Positions 13,011 to 24,672 of a DNA stretch of 64,000 nucleotides are shown here, piece by piece. The stretch's first letter is position 1, and each line of letters starts with the position of its first letter. The translations under genes and the position numbers were made by a program. This DNA comes from Opisthorchis felineus. Taxonomy: Eukaryota > Platyhelminthes > Trematoda > Opisthorchiida > Opisthorchiidae. The stretch lies in assembly GCA_004794785.1 (NCBI GenBank), contig SJOL01000802.1, positions 2,764,010-2,828,009 of the forward strand. Direction: 5' to 3'. Below the pieces are notes generated by a model, which saw only the letters and a program-made list of their open reading frames with translations, made no database searches and had not been told where the DNA came from.

Positions 13011-13367
13011 ATAACACAGGCAGACCAAGCAATCGAACAACCGAACATATAACCAATTCACCTGAGATAAGGAGGTTTTGAGTCATGATTGAAACGTTAA
13101 CCGTTTATTAAATCGCCATCCGGATGCCAGACATTTTCGAAATGTGAACGTACTAATCGGCTACAGGTGTGGGAAATTTAGTTTTATAATGGCTATAGAA
13201 GACTCTGTGAAATTTCGTCAAATATGAAAACCTATTGAGGCTACTAAAGACCTGTGCTTTGATTCGAATATGTCGCAGTTTGCATTGTGGAGTATGTTTG
13301 CAATAACCGATTTGGTTTCGCTTTTCTGTCCTTTACGAATTGATCGATCCGTTTCCAACGACAAAAG
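13011..13367. other. No supported gene
   Basis: Nothing recognisable. Confidence 0.45.
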
Positions 13368-13503
13368 CAGGTTAAACTTTCGACAAATACACTCATTTGC
13401 AAATCAATTTGTTTTTCACGGGAGACTCAAGTGAGTCTGTCGGTCGTGGGCTGTCGAAGAGTTTTCAGCAACCTTGTGAGTAGTTTCCTTCAGGTTAAAC
13501 TTT
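13368..13503. repeat. Tiny RZ insertion (110 bp) flanked by 13-bp target duplication
   Basis: The direct repeat CAGGTTAAACTTT occurs perfectly at 13368-13380 and 13491-13503. Between them is a 110-bp insert. Its left part is RZ in minus orientation (CGACAAATACACTC onward). Its right part is RZ in plus orientation (GGTCGTGGGCTGTC to GTAGTTTCCTT). The switch lies near the palindrome AGACTCAAGTGAGTCT at about 13422-13437. The CTGATGA box is absent. The perfect duplication shows a true retroposition-type insertion. The inversion suggests a fold-back during copying. Confidence 0.85.
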
Positions 13504-14866
13504 ATTGCGTTATTTTATTTTATAATAGCATTCATAAATTCAGAGAAACTGACCAAACCACTGCAACAACCTGGATCAATTTTGCTACAGCAAACAAATA
13601 TTTGGCACCTGAGGCGTCCTTCTAGTAGTCAGAGGCCATTCTACCAGCTGCCGTTAGCTAGAGGTTTGACATAACTTGTCCTCTTTCAGAAACAACAACG
13701 GAAGGGGTCATCTAACACTATTTCCAGGCCTGTTCTCAATATTCATGAACAGCATCCGTCAGCTTTCCGATCCAAGTAGTTGTTTGAGCAGACCTATGTG
13801 TCCCCAAACAAGTGGGATAAAGCAGAGTAGGGGGCATTGCAAGAGTACAATTGACCGTCAGTGTTGATTCTTCCCACCTGTGGACCAACGGCAATCAGCC
13901 GTTATTTTTTCTATTTATTTGACTACTCATGAGTAGCGTATCTTGAGCTTTTATTATGACGCCGTTTTGCTTACCCGCCGTTCATTGCTTGGGTTTCTAT
14001 TCCCGCTTAAGGTCTGCCTATCCTCTAGTTACTAATGTCGAGATTTTATCGCCTTTCTGCCTTAGCTTGTAATTTCGCGTCAACTCCACCCATCTACGAG
14101 TGTGTGCTCCATAGGAAAAGCAGGTAGCCCGGGAGTGGAACTCGACGTGCCGGCAGCCCTATTTTTGTATTACCTTTGTATTGCACCTTACCTGATAGTG
14201 CTTGTTTGGATTTTGTTTTAAACGAGCCCAAGCGCGCATTTCAATTTGATACGTAGCACATGCTACTCCGCCACACCATCAGCCAAATACCGCAGGCATA
14301 TTCAATTTGTGTCAAATTTTCCAGATACCCGTTTTCCAGACAGCCACCCGAACGTGCTGGTTGTCTTCTGCGCCGTTGTCTCTGTATACGGCCTATTTAC
14401 ACTGTCTGACTGAGCATATCGGAAGCCCACTGTCCCTGTTTCTGCTTCTACCGACTGCGTTGTGGTTCATCGTCCGTTCTGTCTAATCCGCCATATTTAT
14501 TAACCCATTTCTCAATAGAACCAGTTCTTAATACAGCGTCTACTACATACATCCGTCTGTTCCTAGTGCCCAGTGAATACAAACTACTTATAGTTCGATA
14601 GCTTTAACTGTCCTGTAAGATCCTTAGCAGCCTGGTTCTTACAGTCTGTAAACTGAAATATCGTACGATTGGAACAAAAAATAGGAGAAAAGCAGGAATT
14701 TTCAGTTCTCGAGGTTCTCTTTGTTGACCGTTTAGCACGTGGACCAATTAGGGTCATATTCTTCGTTGATGTAGCCGGTAGTTGTGGAAAGGAGCACTGT
14801 TCGGTCTGAATAAAAAAGGAATGGCACTAAAAACAAGGTCATTGAAAGTCCCTTACCGAACTATGC
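13504..14866. other. No supported gene
   Basis: Short open frames only. No repeat family could be assigned. Confidence 0.45.
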
Positions 14867-15085
14867 CTGTCTGATCAGCCGCAAGAAGGACGCGACTAGT
14901 CGTGGGCTGTCAAAAAATTTTCAGGGTACTTGTGAGTAGTATGTTCAATCAAGAAAATAAAATGCGATATCTGGAATGTGGTACCAGCAGAAATGCGATG
15001 GCCTTTTAGCACCACATTCAACTGAGGAATACCATAGCTGACAGATTCAGCTTGGATGGACAACAAATAAGTTTATAAGATTCTA
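14867..15085 (+). repeat. RZ repeat, partial and diverged
   Basis: The left end keeps a ribozyme outline: CTGATCAGCC, AAGAAGG, GCGAC in place of GAAAC, then GTCGTGGGCTGTC with a good helix I 3' arm. The family body follows (TTTTCAG, GTGAGTAGTATGTT, GCGATATCT and a CATTCAACTGA block). Two core boxes are mutated, so the ribozyme should be dead. Confidence 0.65.
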
Positions 15086-18000
15086 CTCTGCCAAAGTTCC
15101 ATCACTTGTCCTAGCTGGGCACCGCAGCGATATGCTGACAAAAGTCCAGTGGCGTCAGAACTTTGGAAACTTGCTGGAAATAAAGCAATGTCTGTAAAGG
15201 CTGAGGCCGTCTCACTCTTTAGGCTGCCCTTTGGCCAAAATGACTGCATTCTAGAACAGATCAGAGGGCGAACCGTGCATTATTAAGTCGCTTGGATTGA
15301 AAATAACACAAAACATGGCAGTTACGATGAAAGAAATCACGCATTTCAGGCCACAGTGCCTCGCAGTGCAAAGAGACAGGTACGGATGTGAAGTTACGGG
15401 TTCATGTTACCTGGCATTTCAGAAACAAGAAGTCAATGTTAAGGTTAGGTGGCCTACACTCTTCACAGTTCCTACTTACTGCCGGGATTTGTGTGCTAAT
15501 TTGTCTTCAAGGGACCGAGCCTGTTGAGGGTGATGACGTCCTTATGAGGCTGTCCAAAGCGTTTTTCAAAACAATTCGGTTTGTGAGTGGAAGTTGGATG
15601 CAAAAAATGTCCGTCGAACCACAGTTATCCTCCTTGGAAAGGAAGTCGATTCAGGTTAGCCAATGTGTAGCTTCTGTTGTTCTAGTGGATCCTCCTTTGG
15701 GGGTTATGTTCGACCAGTACTGTAACGTCGTATCCTCAACTAGGAGAAGAGGACCTATTTATCTCAAAACTACCCCCTCTGGAGAACTGCAGGGAGAACC
15801 TTTTGATGACTGGCCTTCTGTGGGCACTTCCATCCGAGACTAGGGACATTTATTGGCGTTTTTAAGCTACTTGAAAATGATCAGTAGCTCATCTCGAGCG
15901 TCATTACGTAGGCCATAATTCGCCGATGGATGTGGTAGTAGTCTGTCCGTAAGCGTTGCCCCCGTCTCTTGCCTGTACATTACCACTTCTCAAAAGAGAC
16001 GTTTTCGGATCGACCTGTACTAGCCAATCCGCTCACCTGGCTTTTATACAGTTTGCAGGTTTGTACTTACTTTTCTTACAACAGCGCTTGATTGATCCAC
16101 GAGTAAACGGGTCTCGCTGCTCAGTAATTGCATCAACTGCAAACATTTTCAGCAAGAGGCTTACCCAAAGTCACTAAATTTCTGGGACTGGATGTCTGAG
16201 TAACACTCAAGTAGAGGAGTCAGAAGACGGGACAGCTGTCCAAATTAGGTTGTCAGATATCACAAAAAACGTGCTGCTCATGTGAGAGTTGAATGAGTGT
16301 TCAAACATACAGCGAACATTGGCCAGTTCAAAAGAATTGCTGAGACTCTTTCAACATACAGAAAAATCTATGAAACGGAGGATCTTTTTTAGCCGCATGC
16401 TGGAAAGCTTTTTCAGAACTGTGGTACGCGAAACTCAAAGCTTTCTGTGCGAATTACAGTGGGATTGTTGATCAGACGCGGAGCAGCATAGGGAAGGTGA
16501 TGCCATCCAGAAGCGAGCAGTGGTGATTCTTTTTTTGTAAAAACATGCCTAAGTTTTGGATAAATACTTATGGAATGCACTATAGATTGTTGCATAAAGT
16601 CGAATATTACGCCATCGTACATACAACAGCTTCATATGTAATCCTGCAAGAAAACCAGACTATTTGGGGAACAGTCTGAGTTTCCGAATGTGCATTGGAA
16701 CGACAAAACAGTCTAAATGCAGCAAATACCAGAACTATCCTTTTACTTCCATCATCTCACTCCAGAAAAGTTTGCTTAAAAAATTGGTGGAGCCCACGCT
16801 GGGTAAGTTTTCACTTTTGGCGCAAATCCCCACCCTGAATCAATGAAGAACCGAACAGCATTACATTTTCAAGTGGCGGAAGTTATCGGCGTCTCATGTT
16901 AAGCACAGATTCTTGTGGTCGGAATTGAGGTCTCGTCCTTCCGGTTCTGATGACTTATTTCGTGATTTCGCTAAGCCAGCGTTTGCAAATTTGGTTGGTA
17001 TTTTTGGCTGATACGCGTTACTCTGGGGGGATAGAACGGTTCGATAAAATCTCAAAATAAAGCCTGTATCAACAGCCAAGCAGACCAGGCGGCAACAATT
17101 GCTTGTTGGACGAACCGTCACCTTGCTCACAGACACACCAAAGAAAACTCAACACTAAAAATGTGTAGCCACTGGCCTAGAGATAGTGCTTTCAATCAAG
17201 CTATAAACAGTAATCATTGTTTTGCAGGAACCGAGGACACTAATTAGAATATCTATGCTACTTCTCCGCAGAGGCTGTCGGATGATCAATGGAATGAATG
17301 CAGCAAGCCAGTGGGTATGGGTTGCCTCACGCTTCGGAATCCAGAACTTACACAAGCAATCTTGAGGGGTTTGTCCGATTCCCTGTGTATGACATTATGG
17401 TTATGGAATAGAGATAGTCTTCATAAACTGGACCATTTATGAAGACCATTCATAATCTAGACCATTTCTATTCAGGGGTAAACCGTAGGCCTCCGAACGT
17501 CAGCTCGATTGGGCTGAAAGCTCTCTATGGAAGCGTGCCAGTTCTGCACACTCTACGCTATTCACAGAAGGATGCTTGGTGATTTCCAACGTCCCCGTCA
17601 TCACTTGCCGTGGAATGGATCGTAGCCTTCCGCCGCAAACGTTTAGCACTTTCTAAGATTTTTTGTCCTACCTATGGAGTAAATGAGTCTCTTTTATACG
17701 CGGAATAGGTCTGCATTTATTGTATGTATGTTCATTACCCGCTTGTACTCACCGATTTTGGTGGTAGTCTGTTCTTTGAAGGCCTCAGAATAGTCGCTAT
17801 ATTTGTGGGTTTTTTTTCAATAGGTATTCCGTCGCATGGCTTCAAGGTCATATGTTGATTGATTCCTACAGTGCTGATGTCTGACATGGAAGGTACATTG
17901 GAAATTAATCCTACCCAAGCTACTTATTGACTGTCAGTAAGATGAACAAGCTTAGTAATTTTCAATAGATATTTCGTCCAATAAAACTAATCTTTGCAGA
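15086..18000. other. No supported gene
   Basis: An open frame of 151 codons at 15388-15843 (+) has no recognisable domain, and its length is within chance expectation. Nothing else is supported. Confidence 0.4.
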
Positions 18001-18150
18001 AAAGCACTGTATAGCCGTTTCATCTTTATTGGACATACTCAGCAGTGCGTATTTCATGAAACTGCAGTGGAGAGTTTTCGAACTTAGGACCTTCCGGCTG
18101 GTAGGTTGAATATTGGACCCTTTGGCAACGAGCGGCTGATGACCACTCCC
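18001..18150 (-). repeat. tRNA-headed hammerhead SINE (Sma-alpha-like), decayed
   Basis: In minus orientation the element has a box-B-like GTTCGAAAACTC, then a ribozyme region at 18004-18048. The helix I arms GCACTG (18043-18048) and CAGTGC (18004-18009) are perfectly complementary over 6 bp. GAAAC precedes GGCTATA, giving a short helix III and an ATA-type cleavage triplet. The first core box has drifted to CTGAGTA with an extra base. Helix II keeps a GTCC arm facing a decayed partner. Schistosoma Sma-alpha elements are also Pol III-type repeats with a hammerhead; this resembles them in layout. Confidence 0.6.
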
Positions 18151-18884
18151 ACTTGGACACGATATAGTGTCGCTCATCCTTTATTCAACCAATCCACATC
18201 AAATGGGCACATGCGTTGCCTTGGTTCTCGAACAACGACTTCTCTCATGGTAGTTTCAATCAACCTGTAAGATCGCTCAGTCAAATGGTGTTCGACCACC
18301 TGCAAATAGTCTATCCCAATCAAGAGAACTGTGATCTTATCTTTTCCGCCTTTATGATCTTGTATGTCCTTCCGGCTTCGCATTTTTGACCTCGGGTCAA
18401 TTCCAATTCTGTTGTTTCAGTGTAGCCTAAAAGCCATGGCTTAACAGACGTGAGTAGGGGGGCTATCCGGGAAGAATTGGGAGACGTCTCCTGTGGCTTG
18501 ATAACCAGCGAGGTGGGAAGAAATCGCTAATCCAATAAGATTTGGTCGAACAAGATCTGGTTCTCCTGATTCCTCACCACTCTTGCTGATCGCTAATTCA
18601 GTTGATAATTCCCGAAAACGAAGTCCTTAGCTGTTTGCAACCAACTTTAAAAGTTTGGGACCAATCGAGAACGTCTGGTGGATTTATCACTCGTTTCGAT
18701 TTTGTCGTAAAACATTTTGTCAGGCCGAGTGAGGAAACTGCCAAATAGATCGAGTTTTAAAATAGATATAGGAGCTATTCTCGGGATCACTGTCCGTTAG
18801 CGCAACAGATGTTACTTGCGAACACTCATCTTCCCGGCTGATTGGTAAACGGATGACTTGTCAACAGTTTCAATCATTCTTCAG
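18151..18884. other. No supported gene
   Basis: Nothing recognisable. Confidence 0.45.
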
Positions 18885-18975
18885 TAGGAGCTCGGTGTGC
18901 TCGCAGAGCTTGGCAGTTTGTTTGCTACCATTTCGTCAACTTGTGAGTTGACATCATCACCGAGCGGTTAGGTGG
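18885..18975 (-). mobile_element. Penelope-type hammerhead-like motif, solo fragment
   Basis: On the minus strand the order is TGATGA (18954-18959), one extra T, a perfect 7-bp helix II (arms 18946-18952 and 18935-18941, loop CACA), then GAAA (18931-18934), a CAAACAAACTG stretch and CCAAGCTC. These match the same elements at 34.68 kb. The base before TGATGA is G rather than C, and the base after GAAA is T. The perfect helix II suggests it decayed from a structured ancestor. Confidence 0.6.
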
Positions 18976-21900
18976 GTTACCAATCTTATCAGCCTTGGAT
19001 AATATCGCATAAAATGATAGAATTATCCAGTCTGCACTTCATTTCGACAAGTTATGCCTTGAGCTAAAATGAGGAATCCATTGATGACGGCCAAAGCCTG
19101 ATAGAAAAGCCTCTTTAAAGGTCCTCACTTAGTTACCAGTGCTGAATATGGTACCTCCGAATATGACACAGGGCGAGGCATGGGAACGAACAAATTTTGG
19201 GTTGTTCCGCAAGCGTCATGTGGCAGAAAATTTTAGAGATTCGGCCGCAGACACCTTCAATAATACTAGGCCTGGTCAAGATAACTTGAACCGAATACGA
19301 CTGAAAACGGTAGGATACGAAAGTTTGGTATAGAGTAACCAATAAGAATACCCCCTCATAGTCCATTCTTGTCCACAAAACCTGATACATCCATGAATAG
19401 TAATTTTCTGCGGTTCGCGAGGTTGCCTCCGTTGCGATGCCTACTCCATAACGGCACTCAAAATGAGCTACTGATAATCTGCGAGTAGCTGAAAAAGGAC
19501 AGTAAATTTATAAGGGCGGTTGTCCTAAAGAAGCTCATCCATCTCATGCTGAATGCACTTTTGTACCAATAGATACTGTCAGAGTCAATCACCCATTGGG
19601 AAAAGGCTTCATTTTTATTGGCTGTTTCAGACGCAGCTTGAGAAGGAGGCAAGCGCGGAGAAACGAACGGAACTGCAGAGGTATATTTTGCCATTTCCAG
19701 TAAACAGTACAACCTTAAGCTACATAGTGAACTGATGTCAAATAAAGTTGGACTCTTCATTTCATCGATTTTCTACTCATTCTGATTCCCAGCACTTCAA
19801 GCGCGTGTTGTATGTGGGTGGCAATCCTCCTTCATGCATCTCGCTGAGCAACCTTATTCATCTGCTCGAATGAGTTCAACTGGATTGATGAGACAGGAAA
19901 CGGTAATCATCGAGTCACAGCGAACTCCGAAATTCAGTGTTAAAGTGACCAGTCTCACCTCCTGGAACCTGTAGGGGGGTGAAGTAGCTGCCAAATAAGT
20001 GAGCACTGGGGTAGAGGTGATGTTTCACTGACCCATGAAAAACTCAGTAAAAGCTCGTCACTTGTATCAAACCCCCCTCGATTTCCTTGCTACTGAGCCA
20101 CCGTATGCCAGTTTGTGGCCCCAGGTTACACGCAAGAGCCTGAAGTAAAGCTGGTAAAACTACCCAGCCGGAAAACAGGACCACCAACAGCTAGTTGACG
20201 CATAGTGGCCGGTGTATGCGCGTTAGATGTTGTGGAACTGATCGCTGTAGCGGTTAGGGGGCATTGTTCGAACCTCACATAATTTTCCTTGGGTTTTCCA
20301 TAAAAAATCGTCATTAATAATGTATTGGATGCCTCAAAGCGGGAAAAATTGGGATAAATTGAGAAAAAGCTGAGTTTCCTGACGAAAATTTCAATCATTT
20401 CATACAGGCGGCTGCGAAAATGGTCAACTTTTTTCAGAGGTTTTTTTCGGTACTCACTCCAACCAAAGTTCTATTTTCACCGTCCACTATTTTGCGTGAT
20501 ATGAGCGGTCACTGTTTGATGACGACGTAGAGCCAGCTACCATTCCTTTGTGCCTACATGATGTTATTTGCTTTTTCTGTGTCTTTTTTACTGCGGAAAT
20601 CACCAGATATTTGGATGATCTGATAACTCCTCGAAGAAGAGCGGCTGAAGGAGAAATCGACTTACCCACCCCATAATTGCACAGAGTTTTTAAAGGGTCA
20701 CAAAGTTCGTCATCATCTCTGTCACCGAAACTACGGACCTTGAAGACAGCCTCTCTGGACATCCCGCAAGTTGCACTTCCACCTATTGGAGAGGTAGCGA
20801 ACAGCCGCATAATCTGGCCCTTCAAGGTTGGATACCAGTGGAGTTATTGGAAAGTGTCTAGCGGAAAAGCGGCATCTCTGACACGAAAGTTAGCTTCGAG
20901 AGTTTACTTCAATTTCGGTTTGATTGGACAGTCAGAATAGGGAGCTGAGGTTTTCGTCCTAACACATCTCACTCAAAAGGATCACTGTACGACTCAAGAA
21001 AGCCCTTAGACGACGAGACCGCGTTTGACATCATTTCAGAACACTAGAGGAAGTTATGCCGATTACAGACAGGTACGAAGCAAGCTTATGACTATAGAGA
21101 TTGTTAAGAGAAACCGACGGAGTCTGTCTCTGTTCCCATCCGCTCTTCACTCCAACCGCTTCCGGATGACGACAAGATGCAAGAGTTCAAAAAGGAGAGT
21201 CTTTGCTAAATATGAATGACCATCCGACCTGAGACCCAAGTTGCAGGCCTCCAAGCCAACTGATTTTGATATCATTCTGGAGGTACACCAGGATTGTGCC
21301 TTACTCCTGTAAACATCGAGGAAGCGGTCTCTTGAAGGATGGTATTGGCGTACAGATCAACTATTGGTTTGATGAACATCCGTTTAGTAACAGACGTTTC
21401 TACACAAAGTGCTCTCCAGTCGAACAAATTGTGAATTCTCATGTCTTTCTATGACTGGGTATTGTTTGCGCGTTCGTTAGGCGAATTGCAAAGTCCTTCT
21501 GGGAAATTTCAGACCACGTTTTTCTTGTGCGCCAACGTGAAGAGGATTGTTGTTGTGCCGCGACCCCCTCCCCGCGTGAGATCTCCAGTTCTCCGCAGCT
21601 CATCAAGACAGGAAGAGACTTCGTCGACTACTGTTACTTCTGCTACGTCATGGCACACTGTTCGTAGACTTTACCGCATCAACAACAACTTGCCGCCCGA
21701 AACCGAAATACGTACCTACAAAGCAAAGGTCCTTGCGTATTCTCGACCAGCATAATAATCGAAACATACACAGCTACAAGGCACAGTGTTTGAAGCGAAT
21801 ATTATGTATCATCTTGGCTAAACAATGCCGGCCAGTCTTCTAGGTAGGCGCAGTGTGGGGCGGGTGCCTGATTGGAAAACTGAACGCCAACAAACGAAAT

Positions 21901-22166
21901 CTTGATCAACAGACGAGATGAATACGTGTTTTGGTTACCTACTTATTATATTTCAGTAATACATAAATAGTATACAACCAAAGAGGAAATTAAATCAATT
22001 GTCCAAATACTGTGGCATTCTTTGAACCTGCCCTAGAACTCCGGCTCTGTCTGCTCGCACACAGCCGTCCACCTAGGTCATGCGTGTAAACGCTTGTTGT
22101 CTCAAAATGAGAACCAGAATGGGAGCCAGGTAACTCAGGTTTAAACAGGTGCTCTTTAGACAGAAG
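18976..22166. other. No supported gene
   Basis: Only short open frames on both strands. No domain, RNA gene or repeat was recognised. Confidence 0.45.
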
Positions 22167-22506
22167 GCTGTCAATATATTTCGACAAATACTTTCATTTG
22201 CACGCTCATTTCGTTTTAACGGAGGAGACTCAAGTCAGTCCAGCTGAATCTCTCGCCCATAATAGCCTGTTTCCACTGAATGTGCTGCACGAGGAAGCCT
22301 CATGTTTGATATGGCACATTAGATGGGAGGTCGCACTACATTGTCTAGACGTAACATACTACATTAAGGTTTCTGAAAACTCTTCGGCAGACCACGACCG
22401 GTTACGCCCTCCTTCGAACTCCCTGAGTTGCCGTCAATCTTACGTTCTACTTAAAACCAAACTGGATACACTCATTTGGAAGGCCATCTGGTTTTAACGG
22501 GAGACA
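22167..22506 (-). repeat. RZ repeat, about one monomer, ribozyme core lost
   Basis: Minus orientation. It starts at the common edge TTCGACAAATAC and continues through GAATGTGCTGC, GTCTAGACGTAACATACTAC and GAAAACTCTTCGGC to GACCGGTTACGCCC. The ribozyme is broken: GAAAC has become GTAAC, and the CTGATGA region is deleted or scrambled. Part of a second monomer follows. Confidence 0.7.
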
Positions 22507-22539
22507 ACTTAATCCCAGGTATATTTTTCTAAGAAACAT

Positions 22540-22770
22540 CAGGCGACGTTTGTGCAGAACATCCAGCCGAAGAACAACGTAAACAAGAGTTTCAGCTGGA
22601 GGCATTTGAGTGTCTTGTGAAAACCAAGTTCGTGTGCAAATGAGAGTATACGGCGAAATCTGTCCTATTTGGATTCAAGTAGAACATGACGTTGACGGAA
22701 ACTCGGGGACTGCGCCAACTTGATGAGCCCCAAGAAGGTTGGAAACGGTCGTTGGTAGTTCAGTGGATTA
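22540..22770 (+). repeat. RZ repeat, plus orientation, decayed hammerhead at right end
   Basis: The body runs from GGCGACGTTTGTGCAG to GCAAATGAGAGTAT. The long helix I 5' arm (GACGGAAACTCGGGGACTGC) is followed by TTGATGA (22720-22726), the helix II arm GCCCC and GGAAACGGTC. The first box has T for C, and helix II is damaged. It faces the copy at 22167-22506 in the opposite orientation. Confidence 0.68.
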
Positions 22771-24454
22771 CAACTTCAAGGCATAAAAGAAAAGAATGCA
22801 AGATGCTAACGCACACATGGAGCTAATAGATCTGTCGAGATAATTAGCTAGGATTGCAGCGACTGCGGTCAGGTTCTGAAGAGTAGTCTTGACCTTACTG
22901 ACCATCAGCCAACAAACAGAGACTAGTTTGCAAAACCTTGTCGGGCCAGATAAGTCCACCACACCTACCTCGGTTCTCTAAGGATATCAAATTGCTAACC
23001 CTGGGACAACTGTAGGAGCGAATGTTCGTGAACAGCACCGTATGGACCAAGACACAGCAACTAGGCCTATTACGCCGTGAGAGTGTGGTCTCAGCTTGGC
23101 TTTCTGCTGTGTCTTGCGAACGGTGTTGCAACTCCTATAGCGATCCTGGGCTTCTTGTTCCGCCTACCATGATATATCAAAAGGCAAAATGGCTTGCGAC
23201 GATCTTTTGTGGGGACAAAGGGAAATTATTGAAACTGTGTTTATCGGGTTATCACGGAATGTTCCACAAGTTCGCGCTAGAATCTTCGTGAGGGAGCGAG
23301 AAGCGCCGAGCTACATATGCTCGACCCTGATTGGCCGATATTCTGACCAATCACGGCATGCCTACGTGCTCCGTTACCGACTCACCTCCGGACACTTCCA
23401 CATTTAAATTATTTCAAAGGGAAAGAATGATGAGCACAACAGAAAATAATCGTGGAACGAGCAACTGATTGAACTGAAAGATAGGCTCTGAGATCACAGT
23501 GAACCAACGTGCCCATTAAAGAGGGATTCTCCCCTACGCTCATATCATCCGCATGGAACGCTGGAGTTCTCATCGGAATTATGAAGCAATTTACATTCGG
23601 ATTTCCCAATATCCGTTTGAGGTTTGACAACCCTGAATAGATAGGAATAGTAATGATGCAGCAGAGGCTTAGGGTTAGCTGCGGAAGATAAAACCGAAAA
23701 TTCGTTCAAGCATGTGTTCTCAATTTAGACCGAAATGGAAGTGCAATGCATGTACAAGATAAGTTTCAAGGTTCCTTCTCGGGATGACGACCCGAAGGAG
23801 CGCAACCATTGAGATATAGCAGTAGACTGTCCGTGCCCAGACCACAGGCATTTCGACCTGTAGCTCAGGCTTCATTCGCTGAGCAATATTGCACTTTCCT
23901 TATGAAGTACATGAAGGTATAACCTCATATTGGCTGACTGGTCCATCGGTATGTAGTTTGTTTCGTTAGTTCAGTCCTGCTGTCCGGCCACCCAAGCTGA
24001 ACCTACTCATTTTAGTGAGATTGGACTTTCGACACCAGGAAACGGTAAAACAACACCGTACAACCGATAAACGGCTGACGATCAAATGAAGCGGACAGTG
24101 GCATTTTCACAGTTACACACACAATCATCACACCAGGATGTGCTTAGTTTCAATTAAGTGTGCGGTGAATTTCAAGCATTTCGTCACTGGACAGAACGAC
24201 AGAAACGACGGAGATCACCGAAACTATGTTTCTCTCAGAGCTCAAGTGATAGACGTTAGTTGGAAAATCCGCTTTTACGCGATCGAACCCCCCTCAGAAC
24301 CCGAGTTACTCGTGCTCAAAACATGTCATTTTCCGATAAGCTGAGACTTTATTCAATGACATACCAAGAAAATCCATGACAAGACACTGGTCTCGCTCAC
24401 CAGAAGTAGGCTTCTCCACCTATTTTCCTGACAGTTCAACAGTACGACTCGCGA
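22771..24454. other. No supported gene
   Basis: Nothing recognisable beyond short frames. Confidence 0.45.
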
Positions 24455-24672
24455 AGCAAATTCAGTTGGAGAATACAATAAACGAGAGATTCAGTTGTGT
24501 CTCTCGTGAAAACCAAATTGATTTGCGAATGAGTGTATTTGTCGAAATCAGTCCAATTTGGTTTCAAGTAGAACATAAGGTTGACGGAAACTCGGGAACT
24601 GTGCCTACCTGATGAGCCCGAAGAAGGACGAAACCGGTCACAATCAGCAATCTTGGGAGTAGTTTCCTGTAT
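24455..24672 (+). repeat. RZ repeat, one monomer with intact hammerhead core
   Basis: Plus orientation, from AATTCAGTTGGAGAATAC to GGGAGTAGTTTCCT. It contains AAACGAGAGATTCAG, a GTGTATTTGTCGAAATC block, AACATAAGGTTGACGG and the ribozyme. The right edge GAGTAGTTTCCT is the same as at 13490 and near 33660, so it is probably a real family boundary. Confidence 0.72.
24600..24645 (+). ncRNA. Hammerhead ribozyme, RZ copy with intact core but weak helix I
   Basis: CTGATGA (24609-24615), helix II GCCC/GGAC with one mismatch, GAAAC (24630-24634), CCGG (24634-24637) and GTC (24637-24639) are present. The helix I 5' arm GCCTAC is intact, but the sequence after the cleavage site (ACAATC) no longer pairs with it. 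Cleavage is therefore unlikely. Confidence 0.6.

Noticed and set aside
15388..15843. 151-codon open frame on the plus strand
   Set aside because: Same argument: chance length, no recognisable feature.
17600..17660. Another Penelope-type hammerhead motif (CGCAAACGTTTAGC)
   Set aside because: Only the GTTTGC-type string matches. No CTGATGA box is nearby, so it is chance similarity.
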